A stretch of DNA of 64,000 bases from an uncultured Prochlorococcus sp. (lineage in GTDB: Bacteria; Cyanobacteriota; Cyanobacteriia; PCC-6307; Cyanobiaceae), in the NCBI GenBank assembly GCA_902616595.1, contig CACMTJ010000003.1, forward strand, positions 1 through 64,000, read 5' to 3'. The notes beneath the pieces are model-generated. The model made no database searches. It was not told where the DNA came from and worked only from the letters and a program-made list of their open reading frames with translations. The position numbers were made by a program, and so were the translations under genes. Numbering within the stretch: the stretch's first letter is position 1; each line of letters opens with the position of its first letter. Positions 23,256 through 34,320 of the stretch are shown piece after piece.

Positions 23256-23583
23256 TTTTTTTTTAAAATTTATACAAAAATTAGGTTCAATTGATAACAC
23301 ATTTTTGTTCGCAGTATCAATAATTCCTTATGCAATATTTTTGTTCTATTTATATAAAATAAAATCTGTTAATAATTTTGTAAAAACAGGATTTGCATTA
23401 ACTGTTTTATTCGTATTGATAACTATATTGGTATCTATCTTCACACTAAATTATTATAACAAAACCCTTGTTGAGGTTGACTTTCTGCATGGTTTAGCTG
23501 AATCCTTCCTGACTTTAAGTGATTTTGTTATTTTATTTGGATTTATAAGGTTGTTAAATAGCTTAGAAGTAAACAACTCTTAA
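23248..23583 (+). CDS. DUF3593 family membrane protein
   Basis: 111 aa membrane protein overlapping DUF2499; DFLHGLAESFLTLSDFVILFGFI. Confidence 0.75.
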   Translation: MNDFFLKFIQKLGSIDNTFLFAVSIIPYAIFLFYLYKIKSVNNFVKTGFALTVLFVLITILVSIFTLNYYNKTLVEVDFLHGLAESFLTLSDFVILFGFIRLLNSLEVNNS

Positions 23584-23649
23584 GACCTTTTACAATTTTG
23601 TGTTTTTTAGGTAAAAGTATTAGAGAATATATGAAAATAACAATTTTTT

Positions 23650-23910
23650 ATGTTTACTACATTATTTGCAGCTGCAGATCCAGCAACTTTTTCTTGGTCT
23701 CCAAAGTGTGCCGTCGTAATGATTGCATGTAATGTTTTTGCTTATGCAATTGCCAGAGCAACTATAAGAAAACCAAATGAAGGTTTTGAAATACCTAATT
23801 CAAAATTCTATGGTGGTTTAAGTCACGCATCAGTTGTAGGTGCTAATTGCCTAGGTCATATTTTCGGAATTGGTGCAATCTTAGGATTAGCCTCACGTGG
23901 TGTTTTATAA
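23650..23910 (+). CDS. psaK: Photosystem I reaction center subunit PsaK
   Basis: TFSWSPKCAVVMIACNVFAYAIARATI...LSHASVVGANCLGHIFGIGAILGLASRGVL. Confidence 0.95.
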   Translation: MFTTLFAAADPATFSWSPKCAVVMIACNVFAYAIARATIRKPNEGFEIPNSKFYGGLSHASVVGANCLGHIFGIGAILGLASRGVL

Positions 23911-23929
23911 AAATTTATTTATTAAATTT

Positions 23930-25819
23930 TTAATTATTTAACTGAAATTTCTTAACAATTTTATCTGCCATCTGATCAGGCTTAAGTCCTAATTTTTCTT
24001 TACTCTGGTCAGGTGAAGCATGATCAACTAAAACATCGGGTATACCTATCCTGTAAACAGGTATGTTTACTTCATTATCGTTAAGTAATTCAACTATTGC
24101 AGAACCAAATCCACCAATTAAGGTTCCTTCTTCCATAGTTACCACTTTTTGTATTCTACTTACTAAAGGCATAATAAGATTTTTATCTAGAGGTTTCACA
24201 AATCTTGCATTAACAATACATGCATTAATGTTCATATTTCTTAGGATCTTTGCAGTTTCAATAGCTGATGCAACCATTGATCCATAAGCAATAATTAAAA
24301 TATCTTCTCCTTCTTCAAGTATTTCAGCTTCGCCTATATTCAAAGGTTCCCAACCCTCATCCATTACAGCCACCCCTAATCCAGAACCTCTTGGTATTCT
24401 TAGAGCTGTAGGACCATTATGGTTAATTGAAGTTATTAACATTCTCTGTAATTCAGACTCATCTTTTGGTGCCATCAATACAAAATTAGGTATAGATCTC
24501 ATATAACTGATATCGTACTGACCTTGATGAGTAGGACCGTCAGCACCAACTATGCCAGCTCTATCAAGTACAAACGATACAGGTAAATTTTGTATACCTA
24601 CATCATGAATTAATTGGTCGAAAGCACGTTGAAGAAATGTACTATAAATAGCTACAACAGGTTTAAGACCATCGCAAGACATTCCTGCCGCAAGAGTAAC
24701 TGCATGTTGTTCTGCTATTCCTACATCGATGTATTGATCAGGGATATTTTTTTGTAATATATCTAAACCAGTACCTGTAGCCATGGCAGCAGTAATACCA
24801 ACGACTTTGCTATCTTGCTCACATATTTTTAATAAAGTTTGACCAAATATTTTACTATAACTAACAGGTTTAGGTTTCTTCGATGGAATAGATTTCCCTG
24901 TTGTAAGATCAAATGCAGACTGTGCATGATATCCAACCTGATCTGCTTCTGCATATGGGTAACCCTTTCCTTTTGTTGTGACAACATGAACAAGTACAGG
25001 TCTTTTAAGTTTATGGGCAGCGTTAAAGGTCTTAACTAAGTTACCAATATCATGACCATCAATTGGACCCATATATGTAAATCCAAGTTCTTCAAATACA
25101 GCTCCAACCTTAGGCACAGATAGTCGTCTAACGCTTCCTTTAATATTTTTTAGTTCTTCTGGGATATCCTTACCAATTAATGGAATATTTTTTACACTTT
25201 CTTGAACACTATCAGACAAAAATTGCAATGGCGGACTTACTCTTACCTTATTTAAGTAAGATGAAAGGGCTCCAACCGGAGGTGAAATAGACATGTCATT
25301 ATCGTTCAATACTACAACTAAAGGGGTATTTGGTAAGTGACCTGCATGATTTATAGCTTCTAATGCCATTCCTCCAGTTAGTGCTCCATCTCCAATAACA
25401 GCGACACATTTATAATTTTCGCCTTTTCTATCTCTTGCTATTGCCATTCCTAAAGCAGCAGAAATAGAAGTACTTGCATGTCCAGCACCAAAATGATCAA
25501 ATTTACTCTCGCTTCTTTTTAGATATCCAGCAATTCCATTTTGTTGTCTTAGAGAATCAAATTGACCAAAACGTCCTGTAATTAATTTGTGAGGGTAACC
25601 TTGATGCCCTACATCCCAAACAACTTTGTCAAAATCAAGATCAAGAGTTTGATATAAAGCCAATGTCAACTCAACCACACCTAATCCAGGACCAAGGTGT
25701 CCTCCACTAGTAGATACTACCTGAAGATGTCTTTCTCTAATTTGACATGCAATTTCCTCTAATTGTGAAACTGTTAAGCCATGAAGTTGATTTGGATGAC
25801 TTAACTCACTTAAAAGCAT
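23930..25819 (-). CDS. dxs: 1-deoxy-D-xylulose-5-phosphate synthase
   Basis: [53 protein letters not shown]. Confidence 0.98.
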   Translation of the reverse strand: MLLSELSHPNQLHGLTVSQLEEIACQIRERHLQVVSTSGGHLGPGLGVVELTLALYQTLDLDFDKVVWDVGHQGYPHKLITGRFGQFDSLRQQNGIAGYLKRSESKFDHFGAGHASTSISAALGMAIARDRKGENYKCVAVIGDGALTGGMALEAINHAGHLPNTPLVVVLNDNDMSISPPVGALSSYLNKVRVSPPLQFLSDSVQESVKNIPLIGKDIPEELKNIKGSVRRLSVPKVGAVFEELGFTYMGPIDGHDIGNLVKTFNAAHKLKRPVLVHVVTTKGKGYPYAEADQVGYHAQSAFDLTTGKSIPSKKPKPVSYSKIFGQTLLKICEQDSKVVGITAAMATGTGLDILQKNIPDQYIDVGIAEQHAVTLAAGMSCDGLKPVVAIYSTFLQRAFDQLIHDVGIQNLPVSFVLDRAGIVGADGPTHQGQYDISYMRSIPNFVLMAPKDESELQRMLITSINHNGPTALRIPRGSGLGVAVMDEGWEPLNIGEAEILEEGEDILIIAYGSMVASAIETAKILRNMNINACIVNARFVKPLDKNLIMPLVSRIQKVVTMEEGTLIGGFGSAIVELLNDNEVNIPVYRIGIPDVLVDHASPDQSKEKLGLKPDQMADKIVKKFQLNN

Positions 25820-25935
25820 TTAACAAAAATTGGTATCTATATAATCTAAAACGCCGAGGTGCAAAATGAGTATTTTTTTTGAAATAGATCATGTAATGTT
25901 TTATTAGATTAATAATTAATGCTAAAAATATATAT

Positions 25936-27477
25936 ATGAATGATTATTTTGAAAAAATACTTCAAGCTGAAGTCTATGAAGTTGCAAAAAAAACACCACT
26001 AGAGAAAGCTCATAATTTAAGTAATACACTTAATAATGAAGTTTTTCTAAAACGAGAAGATCTTCAGGATGTATTTTCATTCAAAATAAGAGGTGCATAT
26101 AACAAAATGAGTAAGCTCACTAATTCACAGCTTGCTCAGGGAGTAATTACTTCTAGTGCTGGTAATCATGCTCAAGGGGTGGCACTTAGTGCCCTTAAGT
26201 TAAATTGCCAAGCAACTATATTAATGCCCATTACCACACCTCTAGTAAAAGTTAATGCAGTAAAAAATTTAAAAGCAAAAGTTATATTATATGGCGATAA
26301 CTATGATGAAACTTATAAAGAGGCAATAAGGATTAGTCAAGAAAGAAATTTATGCTTTATTCATCCCTTTGATGATCCAGAAGTAATAGCTGGACAAGGA
26401 ACTATAGCTATAGAACTTGAACAGCAGCTTAAGGAAAAACCTTATGCAATTTATATTGCTGTTGGTGGTGGGGGATTGATATCAGGTATATCCTTATACC
26501 TTAAAAAAGTATGGCCTGAAGTAAAAATAATTGGTGTAGAACCAGAAGATGCTGACGCTATGACGAAATCTTTGGAAGAAGAAAAAATAGTGGAACTATC
26601 TTCTGTTGGTCAATTTGCAGATGGAGTGGCGGTAAAAAAAATTGGTAAAAATACTTTTGATATTGGTAGAAAATATATAGATAAGATGATTAGGGTTAAC
26701 ACAGATGAAATCTGTGCTGCTATAAAAGATGTTTTTGAGGATACTAGATCAATACTAGAGCCCGCAGGTGCCTTATCAATAGCGGGAATGAAAAAAGATA
26801 TCTTAAATTCGAATCATACAAAAAGAAAAATGGTTGCTATTGCATGTGGTGCAAATATGAATTTCGAGAGGCTTAGATTTGTAGCAGAAAGAGCAGAACT
26901 TGGAGAGTGTAAAGAATTAATGATGGCTGTTGAAATTCCTGAACGTGCTGGTAGTCTAATTGATTTTTGTAAGATACTTGATAATAGAAATCTAACTGAA
27001 TTTAGCTATAGGATGTCAAATTCAAAGAATGCACAGATCTTTGTAGGGGTTCAAGTCTATGGTTTAAATGATAAAAAAAATCTATTAAATGTATTTAAAA
27101 ATTCTGAGTACTCATTTATTGACATAAGTGATGATGAATTATCTAAAAATCATCTTAGACATATGGTAGGTGGAAGATTACCAAAGGATTTTAAAGAGAT
27201 GGAATATAAAAACTTTATTGAACTTTTATACAGATTTGAGTTTCCTGAAAGGCCAGGGGCATTAATAAACTTCTTAAATAATATGAAATCTAATTGGTCT
27301 ATAAGCGTATTTCACTACAGGAATTATGGAGCTGATGTAGGAAAAATTGTTATTGGAGTTTTGATTGATAAAAATGAGATTTTAGAGTGGAATAATTTTG
27401 TAAGAATTCTAGGCTATAAATTCTGGGATGAAACTCAAAACGATACATATAGATTATTCCTTGGTGCATCAGATTAA
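25936..27477 (+). CDS. ilvA: Threonine ammonia-lyase, biosynthetic
   Basis: LKREDLQDVFSFKIRGAYNKM, SAGNHAQGVAL, two C-terminal ACT-like regions. Confidence 0.97.
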   Translation: MNDYFEKILQAEVYEVAKKTPLEKAHNLSNTLNNEVFLKREDLQDVFSFKIRGAYNKMSKLTNSQLAQGVITSSAGNHAQGVALSALKLNCQATILMPITTPLVKVNAVKNLKAKVILYGDNYDETYKEAIRISQERNLCFIHPFDDPEVIAGQGTIAIELEQQLKEKPYAIYIAVGGGGLISGISLYLKKVWPEVKIIGVEPEDADAMTKSLEEEKIVELSSVGQFADGVAVKKIGKNTFDIGRKYIDKMIRVNTDEICAAIKDVFEDTRSILEPAGALSIAGMKKDILNSNHTKRKMVAIACGANMNFERLRFVAERAELGECKELMMAVEIPERAGSLIDFCKILDNRNLTEFSYRMSNSKNAQIFVGVQVYGLNDKKNLLNVFKNSEYSFIDISDDELSKNHLRHMVGGRLPKDFKEMEYKNFIELLYRFEFPERPGALINFLNNMKSNWSISVFHYRNYGADVGKIVIGVLIDKNEILEWNNFVRILGYKFWDETQNDTYRLFLGASD

Positions 27478-27507
27478 ATTTAAGGTAAATTAGGAAAGAT
27501 TTCGGTA

Positions 27508-28050
27508 ATTAAAATCAATCAATCTGATCTAAATACCACGCCAATATCTGATATAGATCTAGTTACCAAAGTTGAAGCTGTTCTATATTTGAAAGGCAGA
27601 CCAATAACAAAAAAAGATCTTTCAGAAATTACTAATTCTGATATAAACTCAATAAATGATGCAATTAAAGATCTAAAAAATAAATATTCTAATCCCAATT
27701 CAGCTATTGAATTAAATGCAGTTAATAACAGTTTTTCTCTCGAACTAAAATCTAGTCTTAATGAATTCGTCGATGATTTACTTCCTTCTGATTTGAAAAC
27801 ATCCGAATTAAGGACATTGGCAACTATTGCAATCAAAAAAAAGATCCTGCAATCGGACCTCATACTTCTTCGTGGTTCAGGTGCATATGATCATATTAAA
27901 GAATTATTAGAAAAGAAATTCATCGTCAAACGGAAGCAAAAAGATGGTAGATCATATTGGCTATCATTATCAGAAAAGTTTTTTCAAACTTTTGCTGTAA
28001 GTAATGAATATCTCTCAAACATAGGTAGTGGTAACAATAAGCAGCAATAA
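27508..28050 (+). CDS. scpB: Segregation and condensation protein B; start uncertain
   Basis: TKVEAVLYLKGRPITKKDLSEI...ELRTLATIAIKKKILQSDLILLRGSGAYDHIKELLEKKFI; track start is a TTG at 27589, inside the conserved N-terminus; frame is open from 27484. Confidence 0.8.
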   Translation: MKINQSDLNTTPISDIDLVTKVEAVLYLKGRPITKKDLSEITNSDINSINDAIKDLKNKYSNPNSAIELNAVNNSFSLELKSSLNEFVDDLLPSDLKTSELRTLATIAIKKKILQSDLILLRGSGAYDHIKELLEKKFIVKRKQKDGRSYWLSLSEKFFQTFAVSNEYLSNIGSGNNKQQ

Positions 28051-28088
28051 TAAGTAAATGTTAGGATGTACTAAATTACGACAAGATA

Positions 28089-28367
28089 ATGTTATCTGAG
28101 ATTTTTGCAGTTCTGGGTCAAACTTTATCAATTTATTCTTTCATATTGATAATAAGAATTTTACTTACATGGTTTCCAGGTATTGATTGGAGTAACGGTG
28201 TTTTATCTGCATTAACTTCTATCACAGATCCTTATTTAAACATTTTTAGAGGTATTATCCCTCCAATAGGTGGATTTGATATTTCATCTTTGTTAGCTTT
28301 TTTACTATTAAATGTTATTCAAAATTTAATTACAAATCTCCAGTATGCAAGCTTAGGTTATAGCTGA
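28089..28367 (+). CDS. YggT family (Ycf19-like) membrane protein
   Basis: ILLTWFPGIDWSNGVLSALTSITDPYLNIFRGIIPPIGGFDISSLLAFLLL. Confidence 0.9.
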   Translation: MLSEIFAVLGQTLSIYSFILIIRILLTWFPGIDWSNGVLSALTSITDPYLNIFRGIIPPIGGFDISSLLAFLLLNVIQNLITNLQYASLGYS

Positions 28368-28369
28368 AT

Positions 28370-28699
28370 TTATCTATCATCTCCAGAACCTCTTATCTTG
28401 CCTTTAGCAGCTCTTAATTTTAATTTTTCAAGGTTTTGTAATGCAACATCCTCTAAATTGAAATTCAATTCTGTACAAAGATTTGATACATACCATAAAA
28501 CATCTCCTAACTCTTTTTTAATACCTAATCTTGATTCGTTATCAAATATTCCATTTTTATCTCTCATAACCTTTTTCACTTTTTCTGCTACCTCACCAGC
28601 TTCTCCCACTAAACCAAGAGTTGGGTAAATATTATTTGAACCTAAATCTGGATATTGTGCTGTTTCTCTAGCTTTTTTCTGATAAGTTTTAAAATCCAT
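28370..28699 (-). CDS. MazG-like nucleotide pyrophosphohydrolase
   Basis: YPTLGLVGEAGEVAEKVKKVMRDK...KKELGDVLWYVSNLC (EExxE...D pattern). Confidence 0.88.
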   Translation of the reverse strand: MDFKTYQKKARETAQYPDLGSNNIYPTLGLVGEAGEVAEKVKKVMRDKNGIFDNESRLGIKKELGDVLWYVSNLCTELNFNLEDVALQNLEKLKLRAAKGKIRGSGDDR

Positions 28700-28760
28700 G
28701 ACTTAAATAACTAACTTTGGGTATGGTAAATTTATTTATATCTAGCAATATTATCTATAT

Positions 28761-30551
28761 ATGTCGAATATTGATTTAAAAAGAAGAACAAAAATAGTAG
28801 CAACTATTGGCCCTGCAACTCAATCTGAAGAAATAATTACAAATTTAATTAAAGCTGGAGTAACAACATTCAGATTAAATTTCTCACATGGAGATCATAA
28901 AGATCATGCTGAAAGAATAAAAACCATAAGGGAAGTATCAAAAAAGTTAGATATAGATATTGGAATATTGCAAGATCTTCAAGGACCTAAAATACGATTA
29001 GGGCGTTTTAAAGAGGGGCCAGTAAAAGTTAAAAAAGGCGATAAATTCACGCTGACATCAAATGTAGTCGAGTGTACAAATACTATTGCAAATGTTACTT
29101 ATGACAAACTTTCACAAGAAGTTACCGAAGGGAAAAGAATACTTTTAGATGATGGAAAAATAGAAATGATTGTAGAAAAAGTTGATGTAAAAGCTAATAA
29201 TTTGGAGTGCATGGTAACTGTAGGAGGTGTTCTTTCAAACAATAAAGGTGTAAATTTTCCAGATGTTCAACTATCAGTAAAAGCATTAACAGAAAAAGAT
29301 AAAGAGGATTTAAAATTCGGTTTATCTGAAGGAGTTGATTGGATAGCACTTAGTTTCGTAAGGAATCCATCTGATATAAATGAGATAAAAGATTTAATAA
29401 ACAAAAATGGGCATTCAACTCCTGTAGTCGCAAAAATAGAAAAATTTGAAGCAATTGATCAGATCGATACTGTATTGCCCTTATGTGATGGGGTTATGGT
29501 TGCAAGAGGTGATTTGGGAGTAGAGATGCCTGCTGAAGAAGTTCCTCTTTTACAAAAGGAATTAATAAGAAAAGCTAATTCATTAGGTATCCCAATAATT
29601 ACAGCGACTCAAATGCTTGATTCTATGGCTTCTAACCCAAGACCAACTAGGGCCGAAGTTAGTGATGTTGCAAATGCAATTCTGGATGGTACTGACGCAG
29701 TGATGCTTTCAAACGAAACTGCAGTTGGTGATTATCCTGTAGAGGCAGTAGAAACAATGGCAACCATAGCAAGAAGAATTGAAAGGGATTATCCACTTAA
29801 GGCAATTGAAAGCCACTTACCTAGTACGATCCCAAATGCTATAAGTGCAGCAGTAAGTAATATAGCTAGACAACTTGAAGCAGGAGCTATTATCCCTTTA
29901 ACAAAATCAGGTTCTACCGCTCGAAATGTAAGTAAATTCAGACCACCAACGCCTATCTTGGCAACCACTACAGAAAGAAGTGTAGCGAGAAGATTGCAAC
30001 TTGTTTGGGGAGTCACTCCAATAGTAGTTAAAAATGATGAAAGAACAGCTAAGACTTTTAGTTTAGCTATGCAAATTGCCCAAGAGATGGGGATCCTAAA
30101 TCAAGGAGATTTAGTAGTTCAAACAGCAGGTACATTAACTGGTATTAGCGGCTCTACAGATTTAATAAAAGTCGGTTTAGTAAGAAAGATTGTATCAAGA
30201 GGAATATCAATAGGGGAAATCGGTGTTACAGGTAAAGCAAGAATAATAAAAAATAATCTTGATATTTCCTTAATTTGTCCAGGAGAAATATTATTTGTTC
30301 CCAAGGAATTAATGGATAATATTCCACTGAGCAAAAGTATTGCAGGTATTGTTACTAACCAAAAAGTAAATGATGTTTATGCTTTGTTTAACAAAAAGAA
30401 TATAAAGATTTCTACAATTTGTAATTTAGAAAATATTGATAATCATCAAATTAATAATGGCGACCTTATCACACTGCAACTTAATGAAGGTGTTATTTAC
30501 ATGGGACAAATTGAAGATGATGATGCAATAGATAAATACAAATATGTCTAG
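28761..30551 (+). CDS. pyk: Pyruvate kinase
   Basis: TKIVATIGPATQSEE, GILQDLQGPKIRLG, VMVARGDLGVEMPAEEVP, PIITATQMLDSM. Confidence 0.98.
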   Translation: MSNIDLKRRTKIVATIGPATQSEEIITNLIKAGVTTFRLNFSHGDHKDHAERIKTIREVSKKLDIDIGILQDLQGPKIRLGRFKEGPVKVKKGDKFTLTSNVVECTNTIANVTYDKLSQEVTEGKRILLDDGKIEMIVEKVDVKANNLECMVTVGGVLSNNKGVNFPDVQLSVKALTEKDKEDLKFGLSEGVDWIALSFVRNPSDINEIKDLINKNGHSTPVVAKIEKFEAIDQIDTVLPLCDGVMVARGDLGVEMPAEEVPLLQKELIRKANSLGIPIITATQMLDSMASNPRPTRAEVSDVANAILDGTDAVMLSNETAVGDYPVEAVETMATIARRIERDYPLKAIESHLPSTIPNAISAAVSNIARQLEAGAIIPLTKSGSTARNVSKFRPPTPILATTTERSVARRLQLVWGVTPIVVKNDERTAKTFSLAMQIAQEMGILNQGDLVVQTAGTLTGISGSTDLIKVGLVRKIVSRGISIGEIGVTGKARIIKNNLDISLICPGEILFVPKELMDNIPLSKSIAGIVTNQKVNDVYALFNKKNIKISTICNLENIDNHQINNGDLITLQLNEGVIYMGQIEDDDAIDKYKYV

Positions 30552-31776
30552 GAATATCTCAATTAAAGAAGCCTTAGGTATGGCCACAAAAACATTGGTT
30601 TCGAACAAATTGAGAAGTTCGTTAACAATGCTGGGGATAATTATAGGAAATGCATCAGTTATTACACTTGTTGGGCTTGGAAGAGGTGCTCAAACATTAG
30701 CTAAAAACCAATTAAGTAATTTAGGTGCAAATGTTTTATTCATTGTTCCTGGAAATAATGACACAAGAAGAAGAGGTATTTCATTTCCTAAAAATCTTGT
30801 TTTAGAAGATGCACTAGCAATAAGTAATCAAGTCCCAACAGTTAAAAAAGTTGCCCCTCAAATTTCTGCTAACGAAATAGTGCAGTCAAATTCTAAAAGT
30901 CTAAATATATCAATTGCAGGAGTTACTCCTGAATTTCTTGAAGTAAGAAGCTTTGAAGTTGATAAGGGAAGATTTATATCTAAGAGTGATATTAATAGTG
31001 CAAGAAGTTATGTAGTAATAGGTCCTGATCTTAAAGACGAATTTTTCAAAGATAATTCTTCATCACTTGGGGAAAAAATCAGAATTAAAGATCATACTTA
31101 TGAAATTATTGGAATATTAAAACCAAAAGGTGCTGTATTTGGAAGTAATCAAGACAAAAATGCTTATATTCCATTAACCACCATGGTCAATAGGATTACA
31201 GGAAAGGACCCAACATATGGAGTAAGTTTAAGCTTTATTAGTGTTGAAGCTATAAATAAAAATGCAACTAGTGCCGCTAAATTTCAGATTACTAACTTAT
31301 TGAGGCAAAGACATAAAATAATCAGAGATGATGACTTCGCTGTTAGATCACAAGAGGATGCATTGAATATAGTAACTAATATAACAAGTGGGCTAACGTT
31401 TTTATTAGCTGGTATTGGGGCAGTATCTTTGGTGGTTGGAGGCATAGGAATCATGAATATTATGCTTGTTTCTGTAAGTGAAAGGACTGAAGAAATTGGA
31501 CTTAGAAAAGCAATAGGAGCTAAACAGTCTGATATATTAATTCAATTTTTGATTGAGGCATTGATTTTATCTACAATTGGCGGATTAATTGGAACAACAA
31601 CAGGATTATCAGGTGTTTTTCTTTTATCTCTGATAACACCACTTCCTGCATCAGTAGGAATTACAACTACTTTTTCCACAATGATCATTTCAGGATCAAT
31701 AGGTTTAATCTTTGGCGTTTTACCTGCAAAAAGAGCTTCTAAATTAGATCCAATTGTTGCATTGAGAAGTTTATAA
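30544..31776 (+). CDS. ABC transporter permease, MacB/FtsX family
   Basis: N-terminal TM, MacB periplasmic core, SVSERTEEIGLRKAIGAKQSDILIQFLIEAL. Confidence 0.92.
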   Translation: MSRNISIKEALGMATKTLVSNKLRSSLTMLGIIIGNASVITLVGLGRGAQTLAKNQLSNLGANVLFIVPGNNDTRRRGISFPKNLVLEDALAISNQVPTVKKVAPQISANEIVQSNSKSLNISIAGVTPEFLEVRSFEVDKGRFISKSDINSARSYVVIGPDLKDEFFKDNSSSLGEKIRIKDHTYEIIGILKPKGAVFGSNQDKNAYIPLTTMVNRITGKDPTYGVSLSFISVEAINKNATSAAKFQITNLLRQRHKIIRDDDFAVRSQEDALNIVTNITSGLTFLLAGIGAVSLVVGGIGIMNIMLVSVSERTEEIGLRKAIGAKQSDILIQFLIEALILSTIGGLIGTTTGLSGVFLLSLITPLPASVGITTTFSTMIISGSIGLIFGVLPAKRASKLDPIVALRSL

Positions 31777-31791
31777 ATAGAATTTATAATA

Positions 31792-32361
31792 ATGCTCAAT
31801 TTTTATAAATCAATTGAGGTAATGGTGAGTCTTCAATCACTAGTAATAACAGCAATGTTACCTGTTTGTATTCCACTACCTTTTATCTATAAATCTAGTA
31901 ATAGCATTGAGTTTCCAATTACCTGGCAAATTCCGACCATAATTTTATTAACCCTTATATTCCATAAAAAAGTTGTTTTAAGAGCATTTTCTATATATAT
32001 AATTTTGGGGTTGTTTATACTTCCTGTCTTTCATCAAGGAGGTTCATTAGGTTATTTGCTCACTCCAAATTTTGGTTATTTATTAGGTTTATATCCATTA
32101 ATCAAAATAATTGATAATTTAAATAATAGAAATAAAATAAACGTTGGAAAGTTTTTAAAAAACGGATTTATAGCAATATGTGCTATGCATTTAACTGGAA
32201 TATTTTACAACTTCATACAAATTATATTCTACAGTCAATTTAATTTATTTTTATATAATTTAGGGAAATACTCTTTAGGTAAGATTGGATATCATTTTTT
32301 AATGCTTTTTCCACTTTTATTACTTATTAAACCTTTAGAACGTTTAAAACGTAGCAAATAA
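31792..32361 (+). CDS. bioY: BioY family biotin transporter S component
   Basis: VFHQGGSLGYLLTPNFGYLLGLYPLIKII matches the BioY core. Confidence 0.82.
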   Translation: MLNFYKSIEVMVSLQSLVITAMLPVCIPLPFIYKSSNSIEFPITWQIPTIILLTLIFHKKVVLRAFSIYIILGLFILPVFHQGGSLGYLLTPNFGYLLGLYPLIKIIDNLNNRNKINVGKFLKNGFIAICAMHLTGIFYNFIQIIFYSQFNLFLYNLGKYSLGKIGYHFLMLFPLLLLIKPLERLKRSK

Positions 32362-32819
32362 TGATTATTAATATAAAAACAAAATTATATTTTGTATCTT
32401 TAAGTATTTTTATTGTTCTAATAGATCAATTTACGAAATATTTAATGTTTTATAATAAAAAATTATTTATTAATAAAGATTTTGTTTTATTCAAATTAGA
32501 CTTTGTAAAAAATTACGGGGCAGCATTTAACATATTTAGTGGTAGTAGGGAATTTTTATCTTTAATAAGTATTTTTTTTTCTATATTACTTATTTATTTG
32601 ATATTTAGGAAGAATACTTTAAACTTATTCGATCTATATTCTTATAGCTTTATTCTTGGTGGAACTATTGGTAATGGTATAGATAGGATATATAAAGGTT
32701 TTGTAGTTGATTTTATAAATTTGAATATTATAAATTTTCCAGTATTTAATATTGCTGATATCTCTATTAATATTGGTTTCATTATTTTACTGTATAACAT
32801 TTTTAAAAATAATCGATAA
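32361..32819 (+). CDS. lspA: Lipoprotein signal peptidase (signal peptidase II)
   Basis: VLIDQFTKYLM, VKNYGAAFNIF, GGTIGNGIDRIYKGFVVDFI, FNIADISINIG. Confidence 0.92.
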   Translation: MIINIKTKLYFVSLSIFIVLIDQFTKYLMFYNKKLFINKDFVLFKLDFVKNYGAAFNIFSGSREFLSLISIFFSILLIYLIFRKNTLNLFDLYSYSFILGGTIGNGIDRIYKGFVVDFINLNIINFPVFNIADISINIGFIILLYNIFKNNR

Positions 32820-32820
32820 A

Positions 32821-34320
32821 ATGAATTACTTGAAATTAAAGTATATAAAGTATGTAGTATTGATATTATTTCTATATATTTTATTTTCAATATTTGTGAG
32901 AATAATAAATATTTATACTCTTTTATTTTTAATTATAATTATTTATACTTTTTATAATATTGATAAAAAATTATTTAAAAAAATAATTTATAAAGTTATA
33001 TTTAAAAATAAAAAAAATACACTTTCATTCAAAAATACATATGGCGCTGCAAAGATAAGTTTGGAAGGAGTCGAGAAAATTAATAAGAAAATTAACGATA
33101 ATGTAAAAGCTGAATTGTTAAATTACCAAAAAAATAAACTAGAGTCACAATTAAAAACAGGAGATTATAAAGTTACTCTTTTTGGAGCAGGTTCCTCAGG
33201 AAAAACATCTATAGCAAGATCTTTATTGAAAAATATTGTCGGACAAACCTCAGCAAAAATAGGTACAACGAAGCAAGTTAATAGCTATAAAATTCGTATA
33301 CCAATTTTAAAAAGAAACATTAATATAGTTGATACTCCGGGTTTATTCGAACCATCTAAATTAGGGGAAGAAAGAGAAAAAGAAACAATTATACAAGCAA
33401 CAAAATCTGACTTAGTTCTTTTTGTGTTAGATCAGGACATAAATAAATACGAAAACTATTTAATTAGAGAATTATTAAAGTTAAGGAAAAAAATAATAAT
33501 AGTGTTAAATAAATGTGATTTGAGGTCTAGAGATGAAAATAACCTTATCCAAGAAAATATAATTTCTATAACTTCCGCTATAAAAAATAAAATTTCAGTC
33601 GTTCAAACAATTGCAGTCCCTCAAAAATCTACCTATACAAAATCAGATGCTTTAAATTTAGTTCCAGAGGTAGGAAGTTTATTTAGAGAAATAATTGAAA
33701 CCCTCGATAACAATGGTGAAGAGTTATTGGCGGATAATATTCTTTTTCGCTCAAATAAGTTGGGTATTAAAAGTAAAAAATTCGTACAAGAACAAAGATA
33801 TTTAATGTCAAATAAAGTGATTAATAAATATATGTGGATAACAGGTGGAGTAATACTAGTTAATCCACTACCAGCTGTTGATTTTCTTACTACTACCTCC
33901 GTAAACCTTCAAATGATAATGGAGTTATCAAAAATATATGAAATAAAGCTTACAAAAAAAGATGCAAAAGATTTGGCGACTTCATTGCTAAGCTCATTGG
34001 CTAAACAAGGAATACTAAAAGGGGGTCTCGCCATTCTTTCTCCTGCTTTAGCTACAAGCTTGACTAAAATAATATTATCTAAATCTATACAATCAGTTAC
34101 AGCAGGCTGGTTAATAAGAATAGTAGGATTAAGTTTGATTGAATATTTTAAAAATGGTCAAGATTGGGGAGATGGAGGAATTCAAGAAGTAGTAGAAAAG
34201 ATCTATAGAATAAGTAAAAGAGAGGATATTTTAAATAATTTTGTAAAAGAAGCTATTTCAAAAATTGAAATGAATAAATATTTTAAATCAAGTAAAAGTT
34301 TGCCACCATTTACTAATTGA
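32821..34320 (+). CDS. Membrane-associated GTPase (Era-like G domain, DUF697-type C-terminus)
   Basis: GAGSSGKTSIAR (P-loop), DTPGLFEP, NKCD; C-terminal helical region; ATG at 32821 is in frame with and favoured over the track start at 32752. Confidence 0.85.
   Translation: MNYLKLKYIKYVVLILFLYILFSIFVRIINIYTLLFLIIIIYTFYNIDKKLFKKIIYKVIFKNKKNTLSFKNTYGAAKISLEGVEKINKKINDNVKAELLNYQKNKLESQLKTGDYKVTLFGAGSSGKTSIARSLLKNIVGQTSAKIGTTKQVNSYKIRIPILKRNINIVDTPGLFEPSKLGEEREKETIIQATKSDLVLFVLDQDINKYENYLIRELLKLRKKIIIVLNKCDLRSRDENNLIQENIISITSAIKNKISVVQTIAVPQKSTYTKSDALNLVPEVGSLFREIIETLDNNGEELLADNILFRSNKLGIKSKKFVQEQRYLMSNKVINKYMWITGGVILVNPLPAVDFLTTTSVNLQMIMELSKIYEIKLTKKDAKDLATSLLSSLAKQGILKGGLAILSPALATSLTKIILSKSIQSVTAGWLIRIVGLSLIEYFKNGQDWGDGGIQEVVEKIYRISKREDILNNFVKEAISKIEMNKYFKSSKSLPPFTN

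Noticed and set aside
27519-27863. 114-aa minus ORF
   Set aside because: Antisense to scpB, which carries the recognisable ScpB motifs.
32752-32820. Upstream extension of the GTPase ORF
   Set aside because: Overlaps the lspA coding region; ATG at 32821 directly follows the lspA stop.
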